Below are positions 24,994-32,645 of a DNA stretch of 64,000 bases, piece by piece. The notes beneath the pieces were generated by a model. That model searched no databases. It was not told the origin of the DNA and saw only the letters and a list, made by a program, of their open reading frames with translations. The DNA is taken from NCBI RefSeq assembly GCF_900129795.1, contig NZ_FQWW01000001.1, positions 930,001 through 994,000 on the forward strand. The letters are read 5' to 3'. Each line of letters starts with the position of its first letter. Positions within the stretch are counted from its first letter, which is position 1. This stretch comes from Flavobacterium sp. CF108. GTDB lineage: Bacteria; Bacteroidota; Bacteroidia; Flavobacteriales; Flavobacteriaceae. The translations under genes were made by a program, and so were the position numbers.

Positions 24994-26064
24994 ATGAAAA
25001 AACACAACTACAGCGCAGGACCAAGTATTTTACCTCAGGAAGTTTTTGAGAAGGCATCAAAAGCAATTTTAAATTTTAATGATTCAGGATTATCAATTCT
25101 TGAAATCTCGCACCGAAGCAAAGATTTTGTTGCTGTTATGGATGAAGCGCGTTCGCTGGCTTTAGAATTATTAGGACTTCAGGGAAAAGGATATCAGGCT
25201 TTGTTTTTACAAGGTGGTGCAAGTACTGCATTCTTGATGGCTCCTTATAACTTATTGAAAGAAAACGGAAAAGCAGCTTATTTAGATTCTGGAACGTGGG
25301 CAACTGCGGCTATTAAAGAAGCAAAACTTTTTGGAGAAACTATTGTTGTAGCTTCTTCAAAAGATGATAATTATACACATATTCCAAAAGGTTACGAAAT
25401 ACCAGCCGATGCTGATTATTTTCACTGTACAAGTAACAATACCATCTTTGGAACTCAAATGCAGGAATTCCCGTCAACTAACATTCCGGTAGTTTGCGAC
25501 ATGAGTTCTGATATTTTTTCTCGTCAATTAGATTTCTCTAAATTTGACTTAATCTATGCTGGAGCTCAAAAAAATATGGGACCTGCAGGAACTACTCTTG
25601 TGGTAGTTAAAGAAGAAATTTTAGGTAAAAACGGAAGAACAATTCCTAGCATGTTAGATTATGCTAAACATATCAAAGCAGAAAGTATGTACAATACACC
25701 GCCTGTTTTTTCTGTATATGTTTCATTATTAACGTTACAATGGATTAAAGAAAAAGGCGGAATCGCTGCTGTTGAAAAATTAAACAACGCAAAAGCAGAT
25801 TTACTTTATGCTGAAATCGACAGAAACCCATTATTTAAAGGTGCTGCTGCAGTAGAAGACCGTTCTAAAATGAACGTGACTTTCTTACTAAACAACCCGG
25901 ACCATACAGAAACTTTTGACGCTTTATGGAAAGCTGCAAATATTTCTGGATTGCCAGGACACCGTTCTGTAGGTGGTTACAGAGCTTCTATTTACAACGC
26001 TATGCCTATCGAAAGTGTTCAGGTTTTAGTTGATGTAATGAAAGCACTTGAGTCTAAAGTTTAA
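24994..26064 (+). CDS. serC: 3-phosphoserine/phosphohydroxythreonine transaminase
   Basis: The ATG at 24994 (MKKHNYSAGPSILP) gives 356 residues, the usual SerC size; the longer frame starts at a TTG. It is a PLP fold-type I aminotransferase with YAGAQKNMGPAG holding the PLP lysine near residue 193, LQGGASTAFLMAPYN and GLPGHRSVGGYRASIYN. It converts 3-phosphohydroxypyruvate to phosphoserine in serine synthesis and also serves pyridoxine synthesis. serA follows in the same direction after a 140-nt gap containing an inverted repeat. Confidence 0.95.
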   Translation: MKKHNYSAGPSILPQEVFEKASKAILNFNDSGLSILEISHRSKDFVAVMDEARSLALELLGLQGKGYQALFLQGGASTAFLMAPYNLLKENGKAAYLDSGTWATAAIKEAKLFGETIVVASSKDDNYTHIPKGYEIPADADYFHCTSNNTIFGTQMQEFPSTNIPVVCDMSSDIFSRQLDFSKFDLIYAGAQKNMGPAGTTLVVVKEEILGKNGRTIPSMLDYAKHIKAESMYNTPPVFSVYVSLLTLQWIKEKGGIAAVEKLNNAKADLLYAEIDRNPLFKGAAAVEDRSKMNVTFLLNNPDHTETFDALWKAANISGLPGHRSVGGYRASIYNAMPIESVQVLVDVMKALESKV

Positions 26065-26071
26065 TCTTTTT

Positions 26072-26190
26072 TTCGGTTAATCGTTAATTTGTTTAACTGT
26101 TTAATCGTCAAAAAATCCTTGCTTTAAAATATCAAAAAAGAAAAATAATAGATTGGTTCATCGATTAAACGATTAAACGATTAACCAAAT
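26072..26190. repeat. inverted repeat between serC and serA
   Basis: The left arm CGGTTAATCGTTAATTTG and the right arm, built of three GATTAAACGATTAAACGATT-type units, are complementary over much of their length. It separates two genes of one pathway, so it may attenuate or punctuate rather than fully terminate. Confidence 0.65.
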
Positions 26191-26206
26191 AAACAACATA
26201 CCCAAA

Positions 26207-27157
26207 ATGAAAGTATTAGCAAATGACGGAATTTCTAAAAGTGGAATTCTAGCCTTAGAAAAAGGCGGATTTGAAGTTATAACTACAAAAGTAGCTCAGG
26301 AACAAGTAGCTAACTTTATCAATGAAAATAATGTAAGTGTAATTTTAGTACGCAGTGCAACTAAAGTTCGTAAAGATATTATCGATGCTTGTCCTGGTAT
26401 CAAAATCATCGGTCGCGGTGGTGTTGGTATGGATAATATCGATGTTGATTATGCTAAAAGCAAAGGGATTCATGTAATTAATACTCCAGCTTCATCATCA
26501 GAATCTGTTGCTGAATTGGTATTTGGACACTTATTTTCTGGTGTTCGTTTCTTACATGACTCAAACAGAAATATGCCACTTGAAGGAGATTCAAACTTTG
26601 ACGGTTTGAAAAAAGCATACGCAAACGGAGTTGAATTAAGAGGAAAAACGCTTGGAATTGTTGGTATTGGTCGTATCGGACAAGCTACAGCAAAAATGGC
26701 TCTTGGTTTAGGAATGAAAGTTATCGCTGCAGATAGTTTCATCCCACAGGTAGATGTAAAAGTTGAATTTTTCGACGGACAATCTATCACAACTACAATT
26801 GTTTCTCAATCATTAGAATCTTTATTTAAAGAGTCTGATTTCATTACATTACACGTTCCTGCTCAGGATGGTTATATCATTGGAGAAAAAGAATTTGAGC
26901 TTTTAAAAGACGGAGTTGGAATCGTAAACTGTGCTCGTGGCGGAGTTATTGATGAAGTAGCTTTAGTAAAAGCTTTAGACTCAGGAAAAGTTGCTTTTGC
27001 AGGTTTAGACGTTTTTGAAAGCGAACCAAAACCAGAAATGACAATTTTAATGCACCCTAAAATTTCATTAACGCCGCACATTGGAGCTGCAACTGGAGAA
27101 GCACAAGACAGAATTGGTACAGAATTAGCTTCACAAATTATTACTTTGTTAAGCTAG
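26207..27157 (+). CDS. serA: D-3-phosphoglycerate dehydrogenase (short form)
   Basis: This is a 316-residue D-2-hydroxyacid dehydrogenase. The NAD site is GIVGIGRIGQ at about residues 149-158, and the catalytic residues are Arg in NCARGGVIDE, Glu in FESEPKP and His in TPHIGAATGE. It has no C-terminal ACT regulatory domain, so it is the short, serine-insensitive kind. Lying just after serC, it most likely oxidises 3-phosphoglycerate to 3-phosphohydroxypyruvate, the first step of serine synthesis. Other 2-hydroxyacids are possible from sequence alone. Confidence 0.9.
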   Translation: MKVLANDGISKSGILALEKGGFEVITTKVAQEQVANFINENNVSVILVRSATKVRKDIIDACPGIKIIGRGGVGMDNIDVDYAKSKGIHVINTPASSSESVAELVFGHLFSGVRFLHDSNRNMPLEGDSNFDGLKKAYANGVELRGKTLGIVGIGRIGQATAKMALGLGMKVIAADSFIPQVDVKVEFFDGQSITTTIVSQSLESLFKESDFITLHVPAQDGYIIGEKEFELLKDGVGIVNCARGGVIDEVALVKALDSGKVAFAGLDVFESEPKPEMTILMHPKISLTPHIGAATGEAQDRIGTELASQIITLLS

Positions 27158-27182
27158 TAATTAAAAAATAGATTATCTTTAG

Positions 27183-27222
27183 AGGTATTTACTACTTATT
27201 TGTAGTAAATACCTTTCTTTTT
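27183..27222 (+). terminator. intrinsic terminator after serA
   Basis: A perfect 13-bp stem (AGGTATTTACTAC / GTAGTAAATACCT, loop TTATTT) is followed by TTCTTTTTTT. Confidence 0.93.
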
Positions 27223-27260
27223 TTATTAATTTTGGTGTATAATTTAAACCCTTAAATATT

Positions 27261-27824
27261 ATGTTTGAACAATTAACCCAATTAGTACAGCAATACGGAG
27301 GCGATGCTGTTGTAAACAACGCCGCTGTCCCAAATGAGCATAACGAAGCCGTAATAAGCGAAACCAGTAATTCTATTTTTGATGGTTTAAAAAAAATAGC
27401 TTCAGAAGGCGGAGGTGAACAACTAGCTAGTTTATTCAACGGAAATTCCCCTATAGACAACTCAAATCCAGTCGTACAGCAAATTTCGCAGCAATTGTCT
27501 GGAAGTTTAGGCGAAAAATTTGGTTTAAGCAGTGCTGATTCTTCTGGCGTAGCTTCAAACTTAATTCCGCAGATTTTAGGTTCATTAGTAAATAAAGCAA
27601 AAGATCCAAATGACAGCAGTTTTCAGATTTCTGACATCATCAATTCAATCTCAGGAAACAGCGGACAAGCATCTGGAATCATGGATACCATTTCAAAATA
27701 TGGAACTCAATTTGGCCTTGACCAAAACAACGACGGAAAACTAGATGTCGCCGATGTACTTGTAGTTACCAAAAGCAAAGGCGGTATCGCCGGGTTTATT
27801 GGGAAATTATTTGGAAGCAAGTAA
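27261..27824 (+). CDS. DUF937 family protein with EF-hand-like loop
   Basis: The 187-residue protein has no signal peptide. Its middle (about 35-140) resembles DUF937: helical, Gly, Ser and Asn rich, with LIPQILGSLVNKAKDP. Residues 154-165 (DQNNDGKLDVAD) place acidic or polar residues at positions 1, 3, 5, 9 and 12 of an EF-hand loop, so calcium binding is plausible. The tail GGIAGFIGKLFGSK is glycine rich. No function is established for the family. It has its own terminator. Confidence 0.7.
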   Translation: MFEQLTQLVQQYGGDAVVNNAAVPNEHNEAVISETSNSIFDGLKKIASEGGGEQLASLFNGNSPIDNSNPVVQQISQQLSGSLGEKFGLSSADSSGVASNLIPQILGSLVNKAKDPNDSSFQISDIINSISGNSGQASGIMDTISKYGTQFGLDQNNDGKLDVADVLVVTKSKGGIAGFIGKLFGSK

Positions 27825-27831
27825 ATAAGAT

Positions 27832-27957
27832 ACAAAGGTTCAAAGTAACAAAGGCTTTTAAAAACAAATTCTAAAAACTGATTGCAGAATTGTAATCAGT
27901 TTTTATTTTATAAACACAAAGTTAAACCTCTGTCCCTTTGTCACTTTGAACCTTTGT
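27832..27957. repeat. nested inverted repeat with embedded terminator
   Basis: The outer arms ACAAAGGTTCAAAGTAACAA and their near-complement (27935-27957) enclose an inner hairpin AAAAACTGATT / AATCAGTTTTT (27873-27904). The inner hairpin looks like the terminator of the DUF937 gene. Confidence 0.8.
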
Positions 27958-27982
27958 CCCTTTAAAAAAAATTCGTAACTTT

Positions 27983-28426
27983 ATGGTTATGAAAAAGTGT
28001 ATTTCCATATTGATCATATTATTGACAATAATTGCTTGTTCTACAGCTTCGCAGAACATTGCGAGTGCAGATAATACTGCTTCAAACAAAAAACTAAACG
28101 ATACCGTTAGAATTGCAAACGATTCTCTGGAATACGAAGTAATAATTATAGATAACGGTTTTAGTACCTGGCTTCAATCAAGAGCTTATCCACGAAATTA
28201 TCATTCATTAGAATATCTTGAAAATAAAAATAACTTGTATGTAACCGAGTGGAACAGCCGCGTTTTACAGCCACAGCGCTATAGTCCTAACTTATATGAA
28301 ATGTCAATTAACTATCGTCCTGACATTCATTACGGATACGAAGTAAACTATCTAATTTACAATTACATGATTTATTTTCAAAATACTTACAAACAAAAAC
28401 TTTGGGGGTATGTTCCTTCAAGATAA
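27983..28426 (+). CDS. DUF6146 family lipoprotein
   Basis: The 147-residue protein starts with a lipoprotein signal (ILIILLTIIACSTAS). The mature domain is rich in aromatic residues and includes DNGFSTWLQSRAYPRNYHS and YEVNYLIYNYMIYFQNTYKQ, which I recall from DUF6146, a small Bacteroidota family. A second ATG two codons downstream (27989) could also be the start. The function is unknown. The DUF6787 gene follows 30 nt later but has its own -7 box. Confidence 0.75.
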   Translation: MVMKKCISILIILLTIIACSTASQNIASADNTASNKKLNDTVRIANDSLEYEVIIIDNGFSTWLQSRAYPRNYHSLEYLENKNNLYVTEWNSRVLQPQRYSPNLYEMSINYRPDIHYGYEVNYLIYNYMIYFQNTYKQKLWGYVPSR

Positions 28427-28430
28427 TTAC

Positions 28431-28438
28431 TATATTTG
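28431..28438 (+). promoter_or_regulatory. -7 element for DUF6787 gene
   Basis: TATATTTG matches TAnnTTTG and ends 18 nt before the ATG at 28457, predicting a very short leader. Confidence 0.4.
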
Positions 28439-28456
28439 TAATCATTACAAATAGCA

Positions 28457-28759
28457 ATGAATAAACTAAAAGAACGCTGGGGAATTACCTCAAATTTACA
28501 AGCCATTATAATACTTACCGTTTTTGCCATCACAGGATCGGCTTCTGCCTGGCTGTCTAAACCATTTTGCGTTTGGCTGGGAATCACCAAAGAAGATTTT
28601 GGAGGCTGGTTTACCTTAATTCGACTGCTTATAATTTTCCCTATTTATCAGGTTTTGTTGGTCGCAATAGGAACCGTGTTTGGGCAGTTTAAATTCTTTT
28701 GGAACTTCGAAAAGAAAATGCTCAAAAATATGGGATTAGGATTTTTATTCAAAAACTAA
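28457..28759 (+). CDS. DUF6787 family small membrane protein
   Basis: The 100-residue protein has two predicted membrane helices (about 15-35 and 48-72). The N-terminus KLKERWGITSNLQAIIIL and the segment GSASAWLSKPFCVWLGI recall DUF6787 proteins of Bacteroidota. The function is unknown. It ends 2 nt from the end of the convergent gene on the other strand. Confidence 0.75.
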   Translation: MNKLKERWGITSNLQAIIILTVFAITGSASAWLSKPFCVWLGITKEDFGGWFTLIRLLIIFPIYQVLLVAIGTVFGQFKFFWNFEKKMLKNMGLGFLFKN

Positions 28760-28761
28760 AT

Positions 28762-29058
28762 TTATTCTCTTACTCTCTCACTGGAAAAGAAATAAGTATA
28801 AATCCAGGTCAATGTAAAAGAAGGAATGATATCCGTAAACGGAATTACTTCTTCAATAAAAGTTAAAACACTGGCTACTTTTCCAACTCTGCCTTTATAC
28901 ATTCTGGTCATAATTATAGCCGCGATTGGCGCCCAAATTACATCTGAAAATTCGCCAAGAAGCGGAATCGAAAAAGAAATCATACCAATTCCGTCCAAAA
29001 TTAAGCCAATAATTAATTTTGACATTCTATTGTCATCTACAACTTTTAGATCTTGCAT
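28762..29058 (-). CDS. hypothetical small membrane protein
   Basis: The 98-residue product has predicted hydrophobic helices around residues 14-48 and 66-92, with a positively charged turn (MTRMYKGRVGK). I do not recognise the family for certain. The amino acid pattern and the ATG start look coding, and the antisense frame looks poorer. It is convergent with the DUF6787 gene. Confidence 0.6.
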   Translation of the reverse strand: MQDLKVVDDNRMSKLIIGLILDGIGMISFSIPLLGEFSDVIWAPIAAIIMTRMYKGRVGKVASVLTFIEEVIPFTDIIPSFTLTWIYTYFFSSERVRE

Positions 29059-29282
29059 TTTAAGTTTGATTTGAGTTTGTTCCGAAATTAAAAATAATTC
29101 ATCAAATTCATTTTATTTGAATATTAAATTTAATTTCAAAATTTCCATATCAAGAAACGAGCCGATTTTTAAATTTTAGATTTTAGAATGCAGATTTTAG
29201 ATTTTTTGGAATTTGGAATTTAAGATATTGGAATTTGATTCTAACCATAATCTTCGTTTCTTTGTAAAAACAGTTTCACTAA

Positions 29283-30161
29283 ATGATACACGCAAAAAAC
29301 ATACATAAATTCTACGACAAACTTGAAGTTTTAAAGGGAGTTGATTTACATATTAAGAAAGGCGAAATTGTTTCGATTGTTGGAGCTTCCGGAGCCGGAA
29401 AAACAACTTTACTGCAAATTTTGGGAACTTTAGACACACCCGAAAGAAACTCAGCATCATCATTAAGCATTAATGGTAAAAATATTTTGAGACTGCAGGA
29501 TATTGAAAATGACAATTCAAAAGAAGAAAAAACATTTAAAATCGTCACTTGGTCTGGTGTAATTTACATTATAATTTTGGTTGTTTATTTATTATTTTTC
29601 AGAACAAAAATCTTGGATGAAACATTAAGGTTAGTAACCCTTGGCGTCTTATTTTTACCAATAGTTTCCATGTTTGTGTACTACAACAGATATTTCAAAA
29701 AGAAAAGCAAGCAAGACAAAATACTATCAGAATTTAGAAATTTAAATCTCGGTTTTATTTTCCAGTTTCACCAATTATTACCAGAATTCACAGCTTTAGA
29801 AAATGTGTGTATTCCTGCTTTTATGGCCAATAAGCCAAAAGCACAAACCGAAAAAGAAGCTAAAAAAATACTGGAATATCTAGGTTTATCGCATAGAATT
29901 CATCACAAACCAAGCGAACTTTCGGGCGGAGAACAGCAGCGCGTTGCTGTTGCAAGAGCCTTAATCAACAAACCCGATGTGATTTTTGCCGATGAACCGT
30001 CTGGAAATCTTGACACTCATTCTGCCGAAAATTTGCATCAATTGTTTTTCAAGCTTCGTGACGAATTCGGGCAGACTTTTGTAATTGTAACCCACAACGA
30101 AGAATTAGCCAATATGGCCGACAGAAAATTAGTTATGGTCGACGGTCAGATTAGTAATTAG
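29283..30161 (+). CDS. LolD-like ABC ATPase with transmembrane insertion
   Basis: This is a 292-residue ABC ATPase. Walker A GASGAGKT is at 34-41, the Q-loop at Q161 in [12 protein letters not shown], the signature LSGGEQQR at 213-220, Walker B VIFADEP at 233-239 and the switch His at 271. Outside one region it reads like LolD, the ATPase of the lipoprotein-releasing LolCDE complex. Between about residues 77 and 148, where LolD has only a few residues, there are about 70 extra ones. They hold two strongly hydrophobic segments (about 88-106 and 116-134) and basic flanks (RYFKKKSK). The frame is intact. LolC/LolE-type permeases are not adjacent. The ABC call is secure; the insertion is highly unusual. 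Confidence 0.88.
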   Translation: MIHAKNIHKFYDKLEVLKGVDLHIKKGEIVSIVGASGAGKTTLLQILGTLDTPERNSASSLSINGKNILRLQDIENDNSKEEKTFKIVTWSGVIYIIILVVYLLFFRTKILDETLRLVTLGVLFLPIVSMFVYYNRYFKKKSKQDKILSEFRNLNLGFIFQFHQLLPEFTALENVCIPAFMANKPKAQTEKEAKKILEYLGLSHRIHHKPSELSGGEQQRVAVARALINKPDVIFADEPSGNLDTHSAENLHQLFFKLRDEFGQTFVIVTHNEELANMADRKLVMVDGQISN

Positions 30162-30264
30162 GAGCTAATCCTGCTGTCCGCTGTATTCCCGATAAACAAA
30201 AACTACGGCTAAAAAGCCTTGTTTTTCTAAATCGGGAGATGCCGCTCCCATCAGGGCTAGGGCA
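30162..30264. repeat. intergenic repeat element, family B
   Basis: The segment runs from GGAGCTAATCCTGCTGTCCG to ATGCCGCTCCCATCAGGGCT. It contains an inner inverted repeat (CCCGATAAACAAAAAC against GTTTTTCTAAATCGGG) and an AAGCC/GGCTT core. I recall near-identical intergenic blocks in other Flavobacterium genomes. It directly follows the ABC gene stop. Confidence 0.6.
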
Positions 30265-30293
30265 CTCGAACAAACAAGAACATTTCATTTCAA

Positions 30294-31058
30294 ATGAATC
30301 AAAAAGAACTCAAAGAATTTCTCGACGAGAAAGTCATTCAATATAACAATCAGGATTTTATCGAAAGTGATCCTGTGCAGATTCCGCATTTGTTTTCTCA
30401 AAAAGAAGATATCGAAATTGCAGGATTCTTAAGCGCATCAATCGCTTGGGGAAATCGTAAAATGATTATCAAGAATTCGCATAAAATGATGGAATTAATG
30501 GGCAATACACCTTACGATTTCGTTATGTCACATTCTGAAGATAATTTAGCGGATTTAGAAAATTTCGTTCACCGAACTTTCAACGGAAAAGATTTCGGTG
30601 GATTTATTAAAGGCTTACAACACATTTACAAAAACCACAACGGACTCGAAGCGGTTTTTGCTAAAAATCAGGAAAAAGACAGTCTGCAGAAAAGTATAAG
30701 TGAATTCAAAAAGATATTTTTCGAAATCGATCATTTACCGCGAACTCAAAAACACATTTCAGACCCGCTGAATAATTCTGCCGCAAAACGCATCAACATG
30801 TATTTACGCTGGATGATTCGCCAAGACACAAAAGGCGTCGATTTAGGAATCTGGAAAACAATTTCTCCTTCTGCATTATCATGTCCGCTTGATGTTCACT
30901 CAGGAAATGTTGCCCGCAAACTAGGAATTCTTTCGCGAAAGCAAAATGATGCAAAAGCTTTACTGGAATTAGATACACAACTCCGCAAAATGGACGCTGC
31001 AGATCCTGTAAAATACGATTTTGCTTTGTTTGGTTTGGGAGTTTTTGAAGGATTTTAG
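30294..31058 (+). CDS. TIGR02757 family protein
   Basis: The 254-residue soluble protein includes EDIEIAGFLSASIAWGNR, HRTFNGKDFGGFIKGLQHIY, RINMYLRWMIRQDTKGVD and CPLDVHSGNVARKLGIL. These match my memory of TIGR02757, a conserved Bacteroidota family with no known activity. The conserved basic and His residues and helical character faintly resemble HhH-type DNA glycosylases, which is speculative. It stands alone between two repeat elements. Confidence 0.82.
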   Translation: MNQKELKEFLDEKVIQYNNQDFIESDPVQIPHLFSQKEDIEIAGFLSASIAWGNRKMIIKNSHKMMELMGNTPYDFVMSHSEDNLADLENFVHRTFNGKDFGGFIKGLQHIYKNHNGLEAVFAKNQEKDSLQKSISEFKKIFFEIDHLPRTQKHISDPLNNSAAKRINMYLRWMIRQDTKGVDLGIWKTISPSALSCPLDVHSGNVARKLGILSRKQNDAKALLELDTQLRKMDAADPVKYDFALFGLGVFEGF

Positions 31059-31075
31059 AATTTAAAGTTATTAAG

Positions 31076-31144
31076 TGTCAGGCTGAGCGAAGTCGAAGCC
31101 CATGCCCCAATTGGTACGTCCCTTCGACTTCGCTCAGGGTGACA
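31076..31144. repeat. REP-like inverted repeat, family A copy 3
   Basis: Arms TGTCAGGCTGAGCGAAGTCG and CTTCGACTTCGCTCAGGGTG enclose a short loop of about 20 nt. It is the most compact of the three family A copies. Confidence 0.85.
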
Positions 31145-31191
31145 ATTCAGTATCAAAAAAACAAAATCAACAAAAAACCATCATTTTAACG

Positions 31192-31199
31192 TACATTTG
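31192..31199 (+). promoter_or_regulatory. -7 element of DEAD-box helicase gene
   Basis: TACATTTG matches TAnnTTTG only 11 nt before the ATG at 31211. This predicts an almost leaderless mRNA, or use of the second ATG at 31217. Confidence 0.45.
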
Positions 31200-31210
31200 C
31201 ACAAAATTTA

Positions 31211-32569
31211 ATGCAAATGAGCACTTTCGAAAAATTCAATCTCCCAAAATCATTACAAAAAGCTGTTGACGAATTAGGCTTTGTTACGCCTACTCCTATT
31301 CAGGAAAAATCTTTCTCTGTAATCATGTCTGGACGCGATATGATGGGAATTGCGCAAACCGGAACCGGTAAAACATTTGCCTATTTACTGCCTCTTTTAA
31401 AACTTTATAAGTTTACCAATACCAATACACCAAAAATTGTTGTACTTGTTCCAACCCGTGAATTAGTTGTTCAGGTTGTTGAAGAAGTCGAGAAATTAAC
31501 CACATACATGTCGGTTAAAACATTAGGTATTTATGGAGGTGTAAACATCAATACACAAAAAAAAGCCGTTTACGAAGGTGTTGATATTTTAGTTGGAACT
31601 CCAGGCCGTACAATGGATTTAGCCCTTGACGCTGTTGTTCGTTTTGATGAAACTCAAAAATTAGTAATCGACGAATTTGACGAAATGCTGAATCTTGGTT
31701 TCAGACCACAGCTGACTTCACTTTTAGCGATGATGAAAACCAAACGTCAAAATATATTATTCTCTGCAACAATGACAGATGAAGTTGATAATATATTAAA
31801 TGATTATTTTGATTTCCCTGAAGAAGTTACGCTTGCAGCATCAGGAACTCCGCTTGAAAAAATCACTCAGATTACATACAACGTTCCAAACTTCAATACA
31901 AAAGTAAATCTGCTAAAACATTTATTGCAAAACGACGAAAGCATGGATCGTGTTTTGGTTTTCGTAAATAATAAAAAGATTTCAGATATGCTGCACACAC
32001 GCATTGAAGAAGATTTTGAAGGTCAATTTGGTGTAATTCACTCAAATAAATCTCAAAACTACCGTTTGAGTACAATGGCAGAATTTCAGGAAGGAAATCT
32101 TCGTGGTTTAATCACAACCGATATTATGGCGAGAGGTTTGGATATTTCTAATATCTCGCACGTAATTAACTTCGAACTTCCGGAAGAACCAGAATTATAC
32201 ATGCACAGAATTGGTCGTACCGGACGTGCAGATGCAACTGGAACAGCCATTAGTTTTGTAACTCCTAGAGAAGAGAAATTTAAAATTGAAGTCGAAGTTT
32301 TAATGAATCAGGAACTTGATATTACTGATTTCCCTGAAGAAGTTGAAGTCTCAACAAAATTAATCGAGCCTGAAAAAGACAAACAGCCTATTAAGTTTTT
32401 AATGAAAAAAGTAAAACTCGAAGGAGACGGAGCTTTTCATGAAAAATCTAAAAAGAATAAAAAGGTCAATTTAGGAGGTCCTTCAAAAACAAAAAAGAAA
32501 ACCCACGGTTCTGTCAATCGAAATATGTTGAAAACGAGAGATAAGAAGAGGAAAGACAACGATAAATAA
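31211..32569 (+). CDS. DEAD-box RNA helicase
   Basis: This is a 452-residue superfamily 2 helicase. In order it has the Q motif (FVTPTPIQ), motif I AQTGTGKT at about 48-55, Ia PTRELVVQ, Ib TPGR, motif II as VIDEFDEML (DEFD rather than DEAD, near residue 156), motif III SAT, motif V IMARGLDIS and motif VI HRIGRTGRA. A basic C-terminal tail of about 50 residues probably binds RNA. It likely remodels RNA in ribosome assembly or mRNA decay, possibly in cold adaptation. It is monocistronic with a strong terminator. Confidence 0.92.
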   Translation: MQMSTFEKFNLPKSLQKAVDELGFVTPTPIQEKSFSVIMSGRDMMGIAQTGTGKTFAYLLPLLKLYKFTNTNTPKIVVLVPTRELVVQVVEEVEKLTTYMSVKTLGIYGGVNINTQKKAVYEGVDILVGTPGRTMDLALDAVVRFDETQKLVIDEFDEMLNLGFRPQLTSLLAMMKTKRQNILFSATMTDEVDNILNDYFDFPEEVTLAASGTPLEKITQITYNVPNFNTKVNLLKHLLQNDESMDRVLVFVNNKKISDMLHTRIEEDFEGQFGVIHSNKSQNYRLSTMAEFQEGNLRGLITTDIMARGLDISNISHVINFELPEEPELYMHRIGRTGRADATGTAISFVTPREEKFKIEVEVLMNQELDITDFPEEVEVSTKLIEPEKDKQPIKFLMKKVKLEGDGAFHEKSKKNKKVNLGGPSKTKKKTHGSVNRNMLKTRDKKRKDNDK

Positions 32570-32639
32570 AAATTCCAATAAAAAAAATCCAAATTCCAAC
32601 TTGCAAAATTGGGATTTGGATTTTTTTTATTGGAATTTT
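32569..32639. terminator. long hairpin terminator between helicase and lactonase genes
   Basis: Arms of about 31 nt (AATTCCAATAAAAAAAATCC and its complement GGATTTTTTTTATTGGAATT) are almost perfectly paired around an 8-9 nt loop. T- and A-runs are on both sides, suiting the convergent genes. The vocabulary resembles other intergenic hairpins in the window. Confidence 0.88.
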
Positions 32640-32645
32640 CTAAAT

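Noticed and set aside
28826..29074. Plus-strand frame opposite the small membrane protein gene
   Set aside because: The minus-strand frame gives a cleaner membrane protein with an ATG start; the plus-strand product looks like its shadow.
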